Assembly: GCA_963842455.1 (NCBI GenBank)
Contig: CAWJHE010000009.1
Span: 62,001-126,000, forward strand
Length of the DNA: 64,000 nt
Source of the DNA: CAWJHE01 sp963842455
GTDB taxonomy: Bacteria; Chloroflexota; Anaerolineae; Anaerolineales; UBA4823
Reading direction: 5' to 3'
The notes beneath the pieces were generated by a model. The model was not told the origin of the DNA, did not search any database, and saw only the letters and a list, made by a program, of their open reading frames with translations. The position numbers and the translations under genes were made by a program. Shown in pieces: positions 9,300-18,647 of this stretch (positions within the stretch are counted from its first letter, which is position 1; every line of letters starts with the position of its first letter).

Positions 9300-10142
9300 A
9301 TGTTCAGGCATTTCAGAATCACGAAACGAATATATCTCGGTGCAGGACTTGTTTTGATCCTGGCCGTCCTGGCTCTAACCGGTCAAGCCTTAGCCATTAC
9401 CTGGGGTGAGCCAGATGCTGACAATACCTACTCAAATGTCGGCGCCATCGTCCTGGATAGACCAGAACGAGAACCATCTCAATTTTGCACGGGGACACTG
9501 ATTGCGCCCACCGTTTTTCTGACCGCCGGGCACTGCACCGATTACCTGGAAGAACTGATCAGCGAGGGACTCATCACCCAGGCGATGATCAAGGTAAGCT
9601 TCGATCATGAAGACATTTTCGACCCTGAGGGTTGGATCGAGATTGCACAAATAGTCACCCACCCACAGTATGGGACAACCGAGAATAACAACCCGCATGA
9701 TGTAGCCGTTCTTATCCTGGCTGAGTCCCTTGACCTGCCCCTGGCCACATTACCCGAGCTGGGTTACCTGGAGCAGCTCAAACGAAACAAAGTGCTGGGA
9801 GATGGACACGAAAAAGCGCAAATTATCGTAGCAGGTTACGGCACGACCATCGATTGGCCGCCGCCAGACGTGCTGGATAATGGTCCCAACCGTTGGTTTG
9901 CCTATTCAGAATACCGGGCGATTATGAAACCCTGGCTATTAATGTCGCAGAACCATATCATCGGCAACGCGGGCACCTGCTTTGGCGATTCAGGCGGACC
10001 AGCTTTTATCGATTACGGCGGTGAGCTGGTATTGGTAGGCATCACCTCTTGGGGCGATCCAAACTGCGTGGCTACCGGCTTTGATTACCGGGTGGATATC
10101 GCCGAGACCTTGGATTTCATCGGTCCGTTTATCAATCCATGA
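9300..10142 (+). CDS. Secreted trypsin-like serine protease (S1)
   Basis: 280 aa exported protease. A signal peptide covers roughly residues 1-32 (basic start, long hydrophobic core, QALA cleavage region). The chymotrypsin-fold triad is intact: His78 in TAGHC, Asp134 in NPHDVAVLIL and Ser231 in CFGDSGGPAF. CTGTLIAP before the His and GITSWGDPNC after the Ser are typical of the family. Cysteines at 63 and 79, and 227 and the C-terminal region, could form the usual disulfides. It ends 15 bases before a DinB-like gene. Likely an extracellular scavenging protease; substrate unknown. Confidence 0.88.
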   Translation: MFRHFRITKRIYLGAGLVLILAVLALTGQALAITWGEPDADNTYSNVGAIVLDRPEREPSQFCTGTLIAPTVFLTAGHCTDYLEELISEGLITQAMIKVSFDHEDIFDPEGWIEIAQIVTHPQYGTTENNNPHDVAVLILAESLDLPLATLPELGYLEQLKRNKVLGDGHEKAQIIVAGYGTTIDWPPPDVLDNGPNRWFAYSEYRAIMKPWLLMSQNHIIGNAGTCFGDSGGPAFIDYGGELVLVGITSWGDPNCVATGFDYRVDIAETLDFIGPFINP

Positions 10143-10157
10143 TGATGAAATAATCGG

Positions 10158-10646
10158 ATGACGTTGGAAGAACAGAAATCCAAATTAATAGTCGAGTTAG
10201 TTTCAGCGCGCTCTCGGATATTGCAAGCAGCTATCGAGATTCCTGCTGAGCGTGTGGACGAAATTTTCTTGGGTACCTGGACGATAAAGCACCTGCTGGC
10301 GCACCTAAAAGGATGGGATCTCACCAACCTGCAGGCGATCCAGGAAATCCTGACAGGTAAACCACCTACGTTCTTCAATCAGTATGATCCGGATTGGCAA
10401 ACTTATAACCAGTCGCTAATCGAGCAGTATTTACGCCCATCACTTGCCGATCTTCTGGTAGATGTGCAGGCATCCCATCTTAAATTGACCGGGTATCTAG
10501 GTTCACTCTCAGCCAGGGATATCATGCATGGCAAAGTGAAGCGAGAGACTGGGCGAGTGGTAACCGTGCGCAATCTGCTTCGTGTAGAAGCGCGCGACGA
10601 GATAAAGCACGCAGAACAAATAGCGGAGTACTTCTTTCTAAAGTGA
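10158..10646 (+). CDS. DinB/ClbS-like four-helix protein
   Basis: 162 aa soluble protein matching the DinB/DfsB (DUF1706, ClbS-like) four-helix-bundle pattern. There is an N-terminal helix, then GTWTIKHLLAHLKGWD near residues 37-52 with the conserved His, and a C-terminal EARDEIKHAEQIAEYF helix with a second His. Members bind a metal ion and act as thiol transferases or as self-resistance hydrolases, but most are uncharacterised. It follows the protease gene closely; no strong ribosome site is visible. Confidence 0.6.
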   Translation: MTLEEQKSKLIVELVSARSRILQAAIEIPAERVDEIFLGTWTIKHLLAHLKGWDLTNLQAIQEILTGKPPTFFNQYDPDWQTYNQSLIEQYLRPSLADLLVDVQASHLKLTGYLGSLSARDIMHGKVKRETGRVVTVRNLLRVEARDEIKHAEQIAEYFFLK

Positions 10647-10656
10647 TCAGAAACAA

Positions 10657-10688
10657 AGGGCTTGTGCTCGTAAAGCTGCCCAAGCCCT
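10657..10688 (+). terminator. Hairpin after the DinB-like gene
   Basis: AGGGCTTG (10657-10664) pairs perfectly with CAAGCCCT (10681-10688) across a 16-base loop. It lies just after the DinB-like stop and before the converging baeRF gene. A T6 run occurs only about ten bases further on, so termination may be weak. Confidence 0.45.
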
Positions 10689-10750
10689 AAATACATCTAA
10701 TTTTTTACCAGGTCAGTGTTTCGGTATTACACCTGTCGTTATGGTGAACC

Positions 10751-11581
10751 TCAGTATCTCAATATCAAGGCAATCCGGCTGTGAGCATCCAGCTCACCAT
10801 TCTCCAGGAAAACCACCTCGCCGCCTTTCTCTAACACAGTAGTAATCACTTCATCTACCGCATCATCCAAGACATCGGGGGCTTCAATATCATCTGCTGG
10901 GCTTATCTGCAAACCACTTTCATCTACCTTGGCCGGATAGTGGAAATCCTCTTCAACCAATAAAAGCCTGCCCCGCCCAGCCTGCGCCATTTGCCAGACA
11001 TCACTTATGGTTGAAGCAAATTTTCTTTCCCCAACTGCCTGATCAAGATCCTCCAGATATTTCTGGCGCTCTTTAGCCAGAGCCTTCTTAACCACAGGCC
11101 AAACTAATTCCCCCAATTCATGTGCTGGGGTTGTGTCATGGCTGCCCTCCAGGGTAGCGGAAATCGCATCTTTATGATCGCTGACCTCGCTAAAGAATGC
11201 CAGGTAACGATCCACCCCCACCACAATTAAAGGCAGTGGATCATCTAGCAAAAAGGGCCTCAAAGCCGCATCTACCTGGCGGAAGAATTGGCGGTGACGC
11301 TCATCACGGACCTGGGATTTTTTGATCCCAAAGCCTCCGGGCAGCGGCGATTCGCCTCCCGGGCCGGTATGGGTCAGCGGAAAACCTTCCTCTTTCACCT
11401 CGATTAAAGGTTTCACGCGTACCTTCGATATAAACGGGTTGGTTGTTCGCTCAGTACCAGCGTCCAGTAACGTGGCGTTCGGTTCATAGCATAAGATCAG
11501 GTCACGCGTAAAAAATGTTTCATCAACCACCACGCGTTCTTTTAGCGAAAAAGGCAGGAATAGATGCACGCCCGAAATCAC
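10751..11581 (-). CDS. baeRF-family protein, C-terminal part (frameshifted)
   Basis: Main part of a bacterial archaeo-eukaryotic release-factor (baeRF) domain protein. The similarity enters this frame at about 11570, at HLFLPFSLKERVVVDETFFTRDL, and runs to the stop. The central domain contains PLIVVGVDRYLAFFSEV, and the C-terminal domain ends with a typical L7Ae-like stretch (GGEVVFLENGEL). The N-terminal part is in another frame (11523-11840). Joining them gives one ~360 aa protein. At the junction the minus strand reads GGGCGTGCAT; a lost CG in a CGCG run, or a gained base, would explain the break. baeRF proteins are predicted to act on ribosomes, but their function is unproven. Confidence 0.65.
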   Translation of the reverse strand: MISGVHLFLPFSLKERVVVDETFFTRDLILCYEPNATLLDAGTERTTNPFISKVRVKPLIEVKEEGFPLTHTGPGGESPLPGGFGIKKSQVRDERHRQFFRQVDAALRPFLLDDPLPLIVVGVDRYLAFFSEVSDHKDAISATLEGSHDTTPAHELGELVWPVVKKALAKERQKYLEDLDQAVGERKFASTISDVWQMAQAGRGRLLLVEEDFHYPAKVDESGLQISPADDIEAPDVLDDAVDEVITTVLEKGGEVVFLENGELDAHSRIALILRY

Positions 11582-11840
11582 GATTCACAAATAATACCAA
11601 CCCATCCAGGGAATAGCGATAATCAATCGTTTCGACTAGCTCATCCAGTCGAGACAATAAAGGCTCAATTTCACGTTTTGAAAATTCGGCCAATAAGCGT
11701 TCTTGCGCTTCAGCCACCAGGTTACTCACCCGGATCGGATCTTGCCGGTTCTCTGGTGAGGTACGGTGTGTCGGTAAAGTAATCGTCAATGCCGGATAAC
11801 CGCTATTTTTCTGTAACAACTTAACATCGTGTCTGTTCAT
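11523..11840 (-). CDS. baeRF-family protein, N-terminal part (frameshifted)
   Basis: First ~90 codons of the baeRF-like protein. It starts at ATG 11840 with GGAG upstream. It opens with the family-typical PALTITLPTHRTSPENRQDPIR and runs through LDGLVLFVNRDFG before leaving the conserved frame near 11570. The remaining residues to the stop at 11523 are out of frame and unrelated. With the piece ending at 10751 it forms one gene. The neighbour upstream is a helix-hairpin-helix membrane protein whose stop is 20 bases away on the same strand. Confidence 0.62.
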   Translation of the reverse strand: MNRHDVKLLQKNSGYPALTITLPTHRTSPENRQDPIRVSNLVAEAQERLLAEFSKREIEPLLSRLDELVETIDYRYSLDGLVLFVNRDFGRASIPAFFAKRTRGG

Positions 11841-11860
11841 TCTTACTTACTCCTTTCTAT

Positions 11861-12949
11861 CTACACAGGAATTGCAGGAAAAACCCAAACCAAAATCAGG
11901 ACTGCTATGATCAAGATGCCAAAAACCAGATAGGTAAATAGAACCCCAAAAGATAATAGCCTTTTTTGCCAGGTCACTGGGTTGCTGATTAATGCTGATG
12001 ATAGCATTTTGCGGAATGTAATGCCTTCGTATAATTTAATTTGATCCTGGATTTCCTGCTTTTCCTTCTCTAATTCTGTCAGCTGTAGGCGAGCTTCTGT
12101 CTGTTTAGCTACGGCTGCAGACACCTGCTCGGCTTCACGAACGCCTATCGATTGCAAGCTTTTTTCAAAGACTTCATGAGCATTGTTTTTTTCTTCTTGA
12201 AGCTGCTTTATTTGAGTCGCATACTGTTCTTCAATAGCTACTAGCTGTTCTTCGGATAATGCATCAGGTTGAGTTTTTCGCAAGTCATGTTCCAGTATAT
12301 CTCGCCATCTTACCAGGCTGAGCGCTTTTGATTCTCCAAAGCTGGGTATGGCTTGAATGGCCTCGCTGTTAATATCCAATGCCGTGTAAATACCAGCCGC
12401 AAGCAGTTTGTCAACCAGAACCTCACCAATGCCCGGAATATCCGTTGGGTCAAGTTGGTTTGCTTTTAGACCAGCCTCTAGATGAGCATTTTGCAATTGT
12501 TGTAAGGCTGTTTTTCGCTGGTGCTCTTGAGCGATCATCAATTCATTCGCCTGGATTTCCAGATTTCTGTTCAGGATGTTGAGTTCCTGGCGCTCTTCTT
12601 CTTGTTTCTCTCGCGATTCCTGGCGAATTTTCTCTTCCTGCTGCATCGCTTCTGTCAGATTTTCCTGGGCTCTTTCAACTCTTTTTTGAACTTTTTTTAA
12701 TTGGCGCACAAAGTTACGTTTTCCTTTGACTTCAGACCTGCTCGAGTAGGAAAACCCCAAAACAATCAAAGAGATGATCAGAAAAAAAGCGGCGATGGCT
12801 GTTAAAGTTTTCAAGAATATGATGAACTGGGAGCCACCCCACAAATAAATTGCACCAGAGGCTATCCCCAATACACCCAGGAAAAAAGTCGTCCACAGAA
12901 TAAATTGCCTGGTCTTTGGCATTTGGTTCGAAAAGTTTACCGGCAACAT
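11861..12949 (-). CDS. Membrane-anchored coiled-coil protein with helix-hairpin-helix domain
   Basis: 362 aa. Two membrane helices at the N-terminus (about 15-36 and 44-66), a long charged coiled coil (75-165), then a helix-hairpin-helix unit (DIPGIGEVLVDKLLAAGI near 172, followed by a second IPSFGESKALSLVRW repeat), another coiled coil (225-305) and a C-terminal membrane helix (~333-358). HhH motifs usually bind DNA non-specifically. Similar HhH-plus-coiled-coil proteins occur with stress kinases in other bacteria, but I do not know this one's role. It precedes the baeRF gene on the same strand, 20 bases away, so they are probably co-transcribed. Confidence 0.6.
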   Translation of the reverse strand: MLPVNFSNQMPKTRQFILWTTFFLGVLGIASGAIYLWGGSQFIIFLKTLTAIAAFFLIISLIVLGFSYSSRSEVKGKRNFVRQLKKVQKRVERAQENLTEAMQQEEKIRQESREKQEEERQELNILNRNLEIQANELMIAQEHQRKTALQQLQNAHLEAGLKANQLDPTDIPGIGEVLVDKLLAAGIYTALDINSEAIQAIPSFGESKALSLVRWRDILEHDLRKTQPDALSEEQLVAIEEQYATQIKQLQEEKNNAHEVFEKSLQSIGVREAEQVSAAVAKQTEARLQLTELEKEKQEIQDQIKLYEGITFRKMLSSALISNPVTWQKRLLSFGVLFTYLVFGILIIAVLILVWVFPAIPV

Positions 12950-13086
12950 GCTCTCCTCCTTTAATAATAGCCAGGTTCAAGACAAAATGCAAACTTCAAA
13001 AGTTCTTTTTGATACTCAATCCCTCGGATATTTCTGCTTTGCCAACGATGTGTGATTAGCTTATCCTCATCTGGCAAAGTCTTTTT

Positions 13087-14862
13087 TTATAAGGGCCAGA
13101 AAATCAAAATCAAAGGAATGGCAGTTACAACAACCAGGATTTCCAGCAACAAACCCATACGCCAGTAATCGCCAAATTTGTATCCTCCAGGTCCCATTAC
13201 CAATGTGTTCGATTGGTGACCAATTGGCGTAAGGAAAGCACAAGAAGCTCCGATGGCAATTGCGATTAAAAACGGATCAACGGAAACGCCCATTCCTTCC
13301 GCTATCCGAATGCCAATCGGCGCCATCAATACCACAGCTGCAGCGTTGTTGACCAGGTCTGAAAGGAACATTGTCGCCACCAGGGCTATCACCAGTATAC
13401 CCGCAGCCGGCATAATACCGGAAAGGTTCAACAAAGAATTAGCAATCAGTTGCGCGCCGCCTGTCATTTCCAGAGCTTCGCCTACCGGAATCATGGCGCC
13501 CAGCAAGATGATAATAGGCCAATCGATGCTCTGGTAAGCCTCACCCAGGGTGAGGATTTTGGTCATGACCATCAAGACTGCGGCTGCCACAAAAGAAATC
13601 TGGACCGGGATCAGACCGAATGCAGAAGCTAATAAGGCTGCCCCAAAAATCAAGAGTGTGGTCAATATCTTGCGCGTTTGCCCTATTCGTAAGCCCCGCC
13701 CGGCTAAAGGCAAACAGCCCAAAGTTTCAACCGTTTCTTTCATCATTTCGCTATGACACTGTATGAGTAAGACATCACCATTCCGAAAGCGAATTCGATC
13801 CAGACGGCTTCTCATAATCTGACCTTGTCGAGATATTGCCAATAAATTGACTCCATAAGTTGCTCGCAAGTTTAGACTTTTTGCCGTGCCGCCCAGCATG
13901 ATGGAATTCGGCATAATCACCGCTTCCAGCAAACAGATGTCTTCTGATTCCAAATCCTCTTGACCTAACTTCTCGCTTCCAACCAGTACCAGGCCAACAT
14001 CTCCCACCAATTTCTTGATATTTTCCGTATCCGAACTCAGGATCAGGATATCCTCTGCCCGTAAAATGGTACGCGGTGAGGGCTCCATCCTTCTCTCGCG
14101 ACCTCGAACCAGACCAATGATGATGGTTTCAGCCTTGGAAAAATCAGAGATTTCCCGGATAGCTTTTCCCACCAGCTTTGAGCCTTCCGGGAGGCGTACT
14201 TCGGTCACATAATTCTCTATCTCAAATAAATTAATCATTGTGGCTTTACTGCGTCTGTCAGGGATTAAGCGCCAGCCAATCAAAACAATGAATAGCAGAC
14301 CCACAATAGCAACCCCCACTCCGACCGGCGAGAAGTCGAACATGCCGAAAGGCTCAGCCCCAGTTTCCTGCCGAAATGATGAGACAATGATATTGGGTGG
14401 TGTGCCTATCAGGGTGGTCATTCCACCCAATAGGGAAGCAAAAGCAATTGGCATCAACAGGGTTGAAGCTCGCATTTGCTTTTTATGAGCCAATTCCAGT
14501 ACTACGGGTAAAAGAAGCGCCAACGCACCCACATTGTTCATAAAAGCAGACAAGATGGTGATCATCCCGGTCAGAGCAAACAACTGAACTGTGATACCCC
14601 CCTTAAGACGTCCAAGCCATTGCCCAATCCATTCGACAATGCCAGAATTTTGCAATCCGCGGCTCAGCACCAAAACAGCAGCCACCGTTATCACAGCCGG
14701 GTTGCTGAAACCCATAAATGCCCTTTCAACCGGTATAAGTCCGGTTAAAGTGACGATTAACAGCGCCAGAAGCGCAACAATATCATAGCGCCAACGTCCT
14801 GTGATGAATAATACCAGTGTAAGTATAAGGGTTCCGAAAATAATCCATTGTTCTATGTTCAT
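13087..14862 (-). CDS. SLC13/DASS-family permease with two TrkA-C domains
   Basis: 591 aa inner-membrane anion transporter. N-terminal helices include the NNVGALALLLPVVLELA and LLGGMTTLIGTPPNIIVS motifs typical of SLC13/ArsB-like permeases. Two cytoplasmic RCK_C (TrkA-C) domains lie between the membrane halves (about 205-290 and 300-375). The second half has the matching SDLVNNAAAVVLMAPI and GASCAFLTPIGHQSNTLVMGPGGY motifs. This architecture is widespread and is usually annotated as a sodium:sulfate or dicarboxylate carrier; the substrate cannot be told. It stands alone, with 138 bases before the HhH gene and 53 after the Rieske gene. Confidence 0.85.
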   Translation of the reverse strand: MNIEQWIIFGTLILTLVLFITGRWRYDIVALLALLIVTLTGLIPVERAFMGFSNPAVITVAAVLVLSRGLQNSGIVEWIGQWLGRLKGGITVQLFALTGMITILSAFMNNVGALALLLPVVLELAHKKQMRASTLLMPIAFASLLGGMTTLIGTPPNIIVSSFRQETGAEPFGMFDFSPVGVGVAIVGLLFIVLIGWRLIPDRRSKATMINLFEIENYVTEVRLPEGSKLVGKAIREISDFSKAETIIIGLVRGRERRMEPSPRTILRAEDILILSSDTENIKKLVGDVGLVLVGSEKLGQEDLESEDICLLEAVIMPNSIMLGGTAKSLNLRATYGVNLLAISRQGQIMRSRLDRIRFRNGDVLLIQCHSEMMKETVETLGCLPLAGRGLRIGQTRKILTTLLIFGAALLASAFGLIPVQISFVAAAVLMVMTKILTLGEAYQSIDWPIIILLGAMIPVGEALEMTGGAQLIANSLLNLSGIMPAAGILVIALVATMFLSDLVNNAAAVVLMAPIGIRIAEGMGVSVDPFLIAIAIGASCAFLTPIGHQSNTLVMGPGGYKFGDYWRMGLLLEILVVVTAIPLILIFWPL

Positions 14863-14914
14863 GGTCCACCCATCTCGACAGTGCAGTTTCAGGATTCAGT
14901 AAACAGCCAGATTA

Positions 14915-15889
14915 TCAAATCACCCCATAAGATAAACCCAGCTCACGCAACCAACGCCGATAGGCAATTGCCAGTCGATCAGAGCGCAAGTGTAACTCGG
15001 CTTGTAGGTCCAAAGGCAGCAATTCCGGGCGCTGTGATTCGACAATCGGTACATCCTGAGAAAAAATCTTGCGTTGGAAATCATCCCAGTCTGCTTCAGT
15101 GATCTGAATCAGCTGGTTAATCGCACCATAAAACCAGGCGCTGGTCAGCAATTCTTCATGCGGAGTCAGAGTTAGCATTAAAGACAGCCGCGAACCGTCT
15201 GGAGCTTCTTTTGACAGGTAAGCTGTCAGCGGCCGAAAAACACGATAGGTATAGCGCACCGTCTCACCACTACCAGTGCCATAAGGATCCGGTTGGTAAG
15301 CCAGAATATTGTGTGCTACCAAACCCAACGCATCAGTTTCTACCTGGTAATCGGAGATTTGTGGACGGCTAACATCCCCTAAAATCCCAGCGTGCACAAA
15401 TGGAAAATGGGTTACATCCAGGAAATTTTCGGCCGCCCTCAAGCCGCTGGCACGCATGGGGGGAAATGGTCCGGTTAACAGCTTGCGAAATGAAGAATCG
15501 CCTTCTTCCGGGAAGGCTGGGATATCACTCCCTGGCTTACCCAGGCAAACCCAAACCATACCGTACTTCTCTCGAGCGTGGTAAATGACGGCATGCGCCT
15601 TTGCTGGTGGCTTTTGTTCAGGATGCGCCGGTATGTGGATGCACTGCCCAGAACCATCGTACACCCAGCCGTGATAGGGACATGTCAAAGTATCTTCCTG
15701 CGCCTCACCCAACGATAGACGAGTGCCGCGATGTATGCAGAGATCTTTCCAGGCATGCACACCATCCACAGATCTCCACACCACAAGATCTTCACCGAGT
15801 AGACGAACAGATTGAGGTTTTCCTTGAATCAATGCATCGCTGCGGTGAACAGGATGCCAATCGTTCAATAGAATGGGGTCTTGAATCAT
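14915..15889 (-). CDS. Rieske non-haem iron oxygenase (alpha-subunit type)
   Basis: 324 aa oxygenase. The Rieske [2Fe-2S] ligands are C51-I-H53 and C70-P-Y-H73 (CPYHGWVYDG). The mononuclear iron site is ENFLDVTHFPFVH, giving Asn155, Asp158, His161 and His166, the standard N-x2-D-x2-H-x4-H arrangement. Length and layout fit single-component-type hydroxylases or demethylases (vanillate O-demethylase/phthalate-dioxygenase-like), which take electrons from a separate reductase. No reductase gene is adjacent. Its presence implies at least some oxygen use. Substrate unknown. Confidence 0.85.
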   Translation of the reverse strand: MIQDPILLNDWHPVHRSDALIQGKPQSVRLLGEDLVVWRSVDGVHAWKDLCIHRGTRLSLGEAQEDTLTCPYHGWVYDGSGQCIHIPAHPEQKPPAKAHAVIYHAREKYGMVWVCLGKPGSDIPAFPEEGDSSFRKLLTGPFPPMRASGLRAAENFLDVTHFPFVHAGILGDVSRPQISDYQVETDALGLVAHNILAYQPDPYGTGSGETVRYTYRVFRPLTAYLSKEAPDGSRLSLMLTLTPHEELLTSAWFYGAINQLIQITEADWDDFQRKIFSQDVPIVESQRPELLPLDLQAELHLRSDRLAIAYRRWLRELGLSYGVI

Positions 15890-16172
15890 CGCTACCTCCG
15901 CCCAAATAACAGGGGTGACTCAACTAAGTCAAGTTTATCATGAATTAAATAAGCGATTATCAGTCAAAGCAACTTATCTGGCCTCAAATAAACGGTCACG
16001 CCGCCGAGTCAATCTTGCTATTTTTCCTGGCATCCATTCTTTTTCAACGGCAAGAAATCAGAGCTTAGCGATTCGGGAATCGGCTATAATTAATCAAAAC
16101 TTTTTGTTTTCTTTGCTATGTATTGAAATCATTACTAAAAAGCTAAATGGATTAGCGAGGGAGGCTCGCTGG

Positions 16173-16739
16173 ATGAAAGCCATAGATATCTTGAACACAG
16201 AGCACCGTATGATCGAACGATTGCTATCCGCCCTAGAAATTGGGGCTTGGATGATCTCGGTAGATGAACCCTTACAATCAGAATTTTTCACAGAATCCAC
16301 CGATTTCATTATTGGGTTTGCCGACTGTTGTCACCACAAAAAAGAAGAGGGGGTCTTGTTTACAGCTATGCGTGAGAGCGGGGATGAGCAAGGCAATAGC
16401 ATGGTAACTGCCATGATTCATGAACATGAGCTGGCTCGTTCTTATACCCATGCCCTTTGCCAGGCTGTCAATCGGATGAAAGATGGGGATGAGAGCGCCG
16501 TTGCAGATGTGGTCTACCATTCTCGCCACTATGCCGCCCTGCTCCGTAACCATATCGCTATGGAAGACAAGTTTGTCTTTCCCTTATCATCTCAAATCAT
16601 ACCGCCAGAAAAGCAAGATGAAATCAATCAGATGATTGAAAAATTCAGCCAGGAAGAGAGCGCTAATGGCACTAAGGAAAGATTTCTTGCGATCATTGAG
16701 AAATTGGAAGGCCAGACCTTCATCACCCCATCGGGATAG
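16173..16739 (+). CDS. Hemerythrin-domain protein
   Basis: 188 aa from the ATG at 16173, preferred over an upstream in-frame ATG at 15915 because GGGAGG lies about 9 bases before it and the hemerythrin homology starts right there. Four-helix bundle with metal ligands visible as His11 in NTEHRMIER, HHKKEEGVLF near residue 55, HEHELARSYTHAL near 85 and HYAALLRNHIAMEDKFVFP near 120. Such proteins bind a di-iron centre and sense or store oxygen or NO, or serve in iron-sulfur repair. TATAAT at 16085-16090 may be its -10 box. Its last 17 bases overlap the end of the converging LarA-like gene. Confidence 0.8.
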   Translation: MKAIDILNTEHRMIERLLSALEIGAWMISVDEPLQSEFFTESTDFIIGFADCCHHKKEEGVLFTAMRESGDEQGNSMVTAMIHEHELARSYTHALCQAVNRMKDGDESAVADVVYHSRHYAALLRNHIAMEDKFVFPLSSQIIPPEKQDEINQMIEKFSQEESANGTKERFLAIIEKLEGQTFITPSG

Positions 16740-18171
16740 GATCATCCTTCATTAAAAGGTGCACTGCTGCCGTCCTAAAAGCCCTCGGCAATGCCAGGAT
16801 GCGCGGCTGCGGGCTAGTATATTTTTGGGCATCCTGTATAGCCTCTTGAAACGTCTGGCGAGTTTTCATACCCATCTCCCTGGCATAACCCGGCTCGTGC
16901 GCCCCCACAATATAAACAGCTGCTGCTTCAATTTCAGCGATATGCCCACAAGAGATCATCGAAAAAGCATGGTAGGGATGGTAACCATAACGATATCGAT
17001 AACGCTGGATATAATCCTCATTATGGCAGAGATGCTCTGCATATTTCTCTAAATCCGGCAAGGTTTGATGATAATGAGTATGAAACAACTCAAAAACCTC
17101 GCGATAGGAGGGGAATTCCTCATCGTTGAAATAACCATTACAAATGGAGGCACAGATAACCACAAAGCGCTCATTCATCACCCGGCGATGCCGAATAATA
17201 TTAGCCGCGATGGCTTGTTGAATCAAAATCGGGTTTGTTCCATGCCCGTTGCCATAATGAAATTCCACTGGCATACCGAACAGCATAATATCGAATTTTT
17301 GCGTAGCCCAGGGAACATATGTACGTTGGTTGGCTTCACTCCAGGAAAGGGGTTGGATTTCTTTTCCATATCCTGAAAATATGGCGATTTGGCGCATGGA
17401 TGTATCCAGAACCGCGTCGCACATAAAAAACTTGCGTCCCATCTCCTTTTCCATATGCTGACCAATTGCGTCGAATTTTTTGTGCATCAGGCTATGCGGC
17501 GAGGCCGGGATGAAATCTGGGCGGTGCATCACTGCCGGGATATGATGGGCTGCGATCGAACGCCAGTGGGTAATCCCAGTCGCTGCCATTTTATAGCCCC
17601 CGCTGTAGCCGCCATAAGGGTTGCCCAGTACATGCCCAATCAGGATAGCCAAATCCGATTCGTAGACCATACGGTTCATGATTACCGGGTCACCCAACTC
17701 ATCATAACCCAGGTCTACCAGGTTCTCCCAATCCTCCGAGTCATGGTTGATAATCTGGCGCTTCGAGGCAAAGCGCTCATAAATTTCGTCGCCTAAAATC
17801 CGCCGGATCTCTTCTGGTGTGTTCTTGCGGTGTAGTCCATTGGAGCAGATCAGGATAATATCAGTTTCGTCAACCCCTGCCTTAATGCACTCTTCAATCA
17901 AGATAGGGATGGCTGTTTTACGATGAGATGTTTCCTGGAAACCGCCTTTGACCCGATCGGGAAAGCTAATGCTGACTTTTGAACCCGGTCGAACAAGCTT
18001 GTGAATAGGCGGCATCCCAATTGGATTTTGGATAGAAAGGCGGGTGGCATTTTCCAGGTCCTGCAAATAAGGGGGGTCTGCAACAGTTTCTCCAGGAACA
18101 AAGATTTCTGCCGATTCCGGCAACTCCACATTCAATGTTCCTTGGCCGTATTCAAGCTGGACGAATTTCAT
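16723..18171 (-). CDS. LarA-like (DUF2088) racemase-family protein
   Basis: 482 aa member of the lactate racemase (LarA/DUF2088) superfamily. LarA uses a nickel-pincer nucleotide fixed to a lysine. Here the corresponding segment is probably GHVLGNPYGGYSGGYKMAATGI near 195-215, with a His and the Lys. NGLHRKNTPEEIRRILG near 112 and INHDSEDW near 140 are also typical. It is longer than classical LarA (~425 aa). Its ATG overlaps the stop of the isomerase gene by four bases (ATGA), so it is the last gene of the oxidoreductase/importer/isomerase operon. I infer that it epimerises or racemises a sugar-derived hydroxy acid or polyol intermediate; no larB/C/E maturation gene is in the window. Confidence 0.72.
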   Translation of the reverse strand: MKFVQLEYGQGTLNVELPESAEIFVPGETVADPPYLQDLENATRLSIQNPIGMPPIHKLVRPGSKVSISFPDRVKGGFQETSHRKTAIPILIEECIKAGVDETDIILICSNGLHRKNTPEEIRRILGDEIYERFASKRQIINHDSEDWENLVDLGYDELGDPVIMNRMVYESDLAILIGHVLGNPYGGYSGGYKMAATGITHWRSIAAHHIPAVMHRPDFIPASPHSLMHKKFDAIGQHMEKEMGRKFFMCDAVLDTSMRQIAIFSGYGKEIQPLSWSEANQRTYVPWATQKFDIMLFGMPVEFHYGNGHGTNPILIQQAIAANIIRHRRVMNERFVVICASICNGYFNDEEFPSYREVFELFHTHYHQTLPDLEKYAEHLCHNEDYIQRYRYRYGYHPYHAFSMISCGHIAEIEAAAVYIVGAHEPGYAREMGMKTRQTFQEAIQDAQKYTSPQPRILALPRAFRTAAVHLLMKDDPIPMG

Positions 18172-18647
18172 GATTGCTTTCCATTTCCATTTAAAAATTG
18201 TTCGATAATCTTCTTCAGGTCATCCACATAAAAGCCAATCTCCCCAGAAAACCTGGTGAGTGCAACCAATCCACCATTAATTGTCGAAACTCCGGCAATT
18301 GCGGCAGCGTTCTCTTCCTTCAACCCGCCACCATAAATAACAGCAGGCTCAAACCCTACCTGCTCCGAAACAATTTTTTTAATATAAGCAGATACAAAGG
18401 CAATATATTCAGCACCGGGGGGTATCTTGCCGGGTCCAATCGCCCAAACAGGTTCATACCCAATGACAATCTTCCTTCTTTGGAAATGTCTCATTGTAGG
18501 AATGCAAATTGGAAAGCAATTGTTTCTCAAGCACGTTTTGAATGCGCGGCTTTTGTTCTGCAAAATCGCCATCGCCGCGTTCTGCCGCTGTTTCTCCCAC
18601 GCATAACAGGACATCCAGGTTAGCATTAAGTGCACAGAATACTTCAT
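18168..18647 (-). CDS. Triosephosphate-isomerase-like protein, C-terminal part (frameshifted)
   Basis: Only the section from about 18485 to the stop at 18168 is real TIM sequence. It contains the catalytic-Glu segment IGYEPVWAIGPGKIPP and the phosphate-binding YGGGLKEENAAAIAG, and ends ...VDDLKKIIEQFLNG. The N-terminal half is in another frame. Removing one base from the GG/CC pair at plus-strand 18474-18475 restores a continuous NETFPKKKIVIGYEP. The stop overlaps the LarA-like start by four bases, which supports this frame being the genuine end of the gene. Confidence 0.65.
   Translation of the reverse strand: MKYSVHLMLTWMSCYAWEKQRQNAAMAILQNKSRAFKTCLRNNCFPICIPTMRHFQRRKIVIGYEPVWAIGPGKIPPGAEYIAFVSAYIKKIVSEQVGFEPAVIYGGGLKEENAAAIAGVSTINGGLVALTRFSGEIGFYVDDLKKIIEQFLNGNGKQS

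Noticed and set aside
15915..16172. Longer N-terminus for the hemerythrin protein
   Set aside because: The 86 extra residues are unlike the family, and the ATG at 16173 has GGGAGG upstream.
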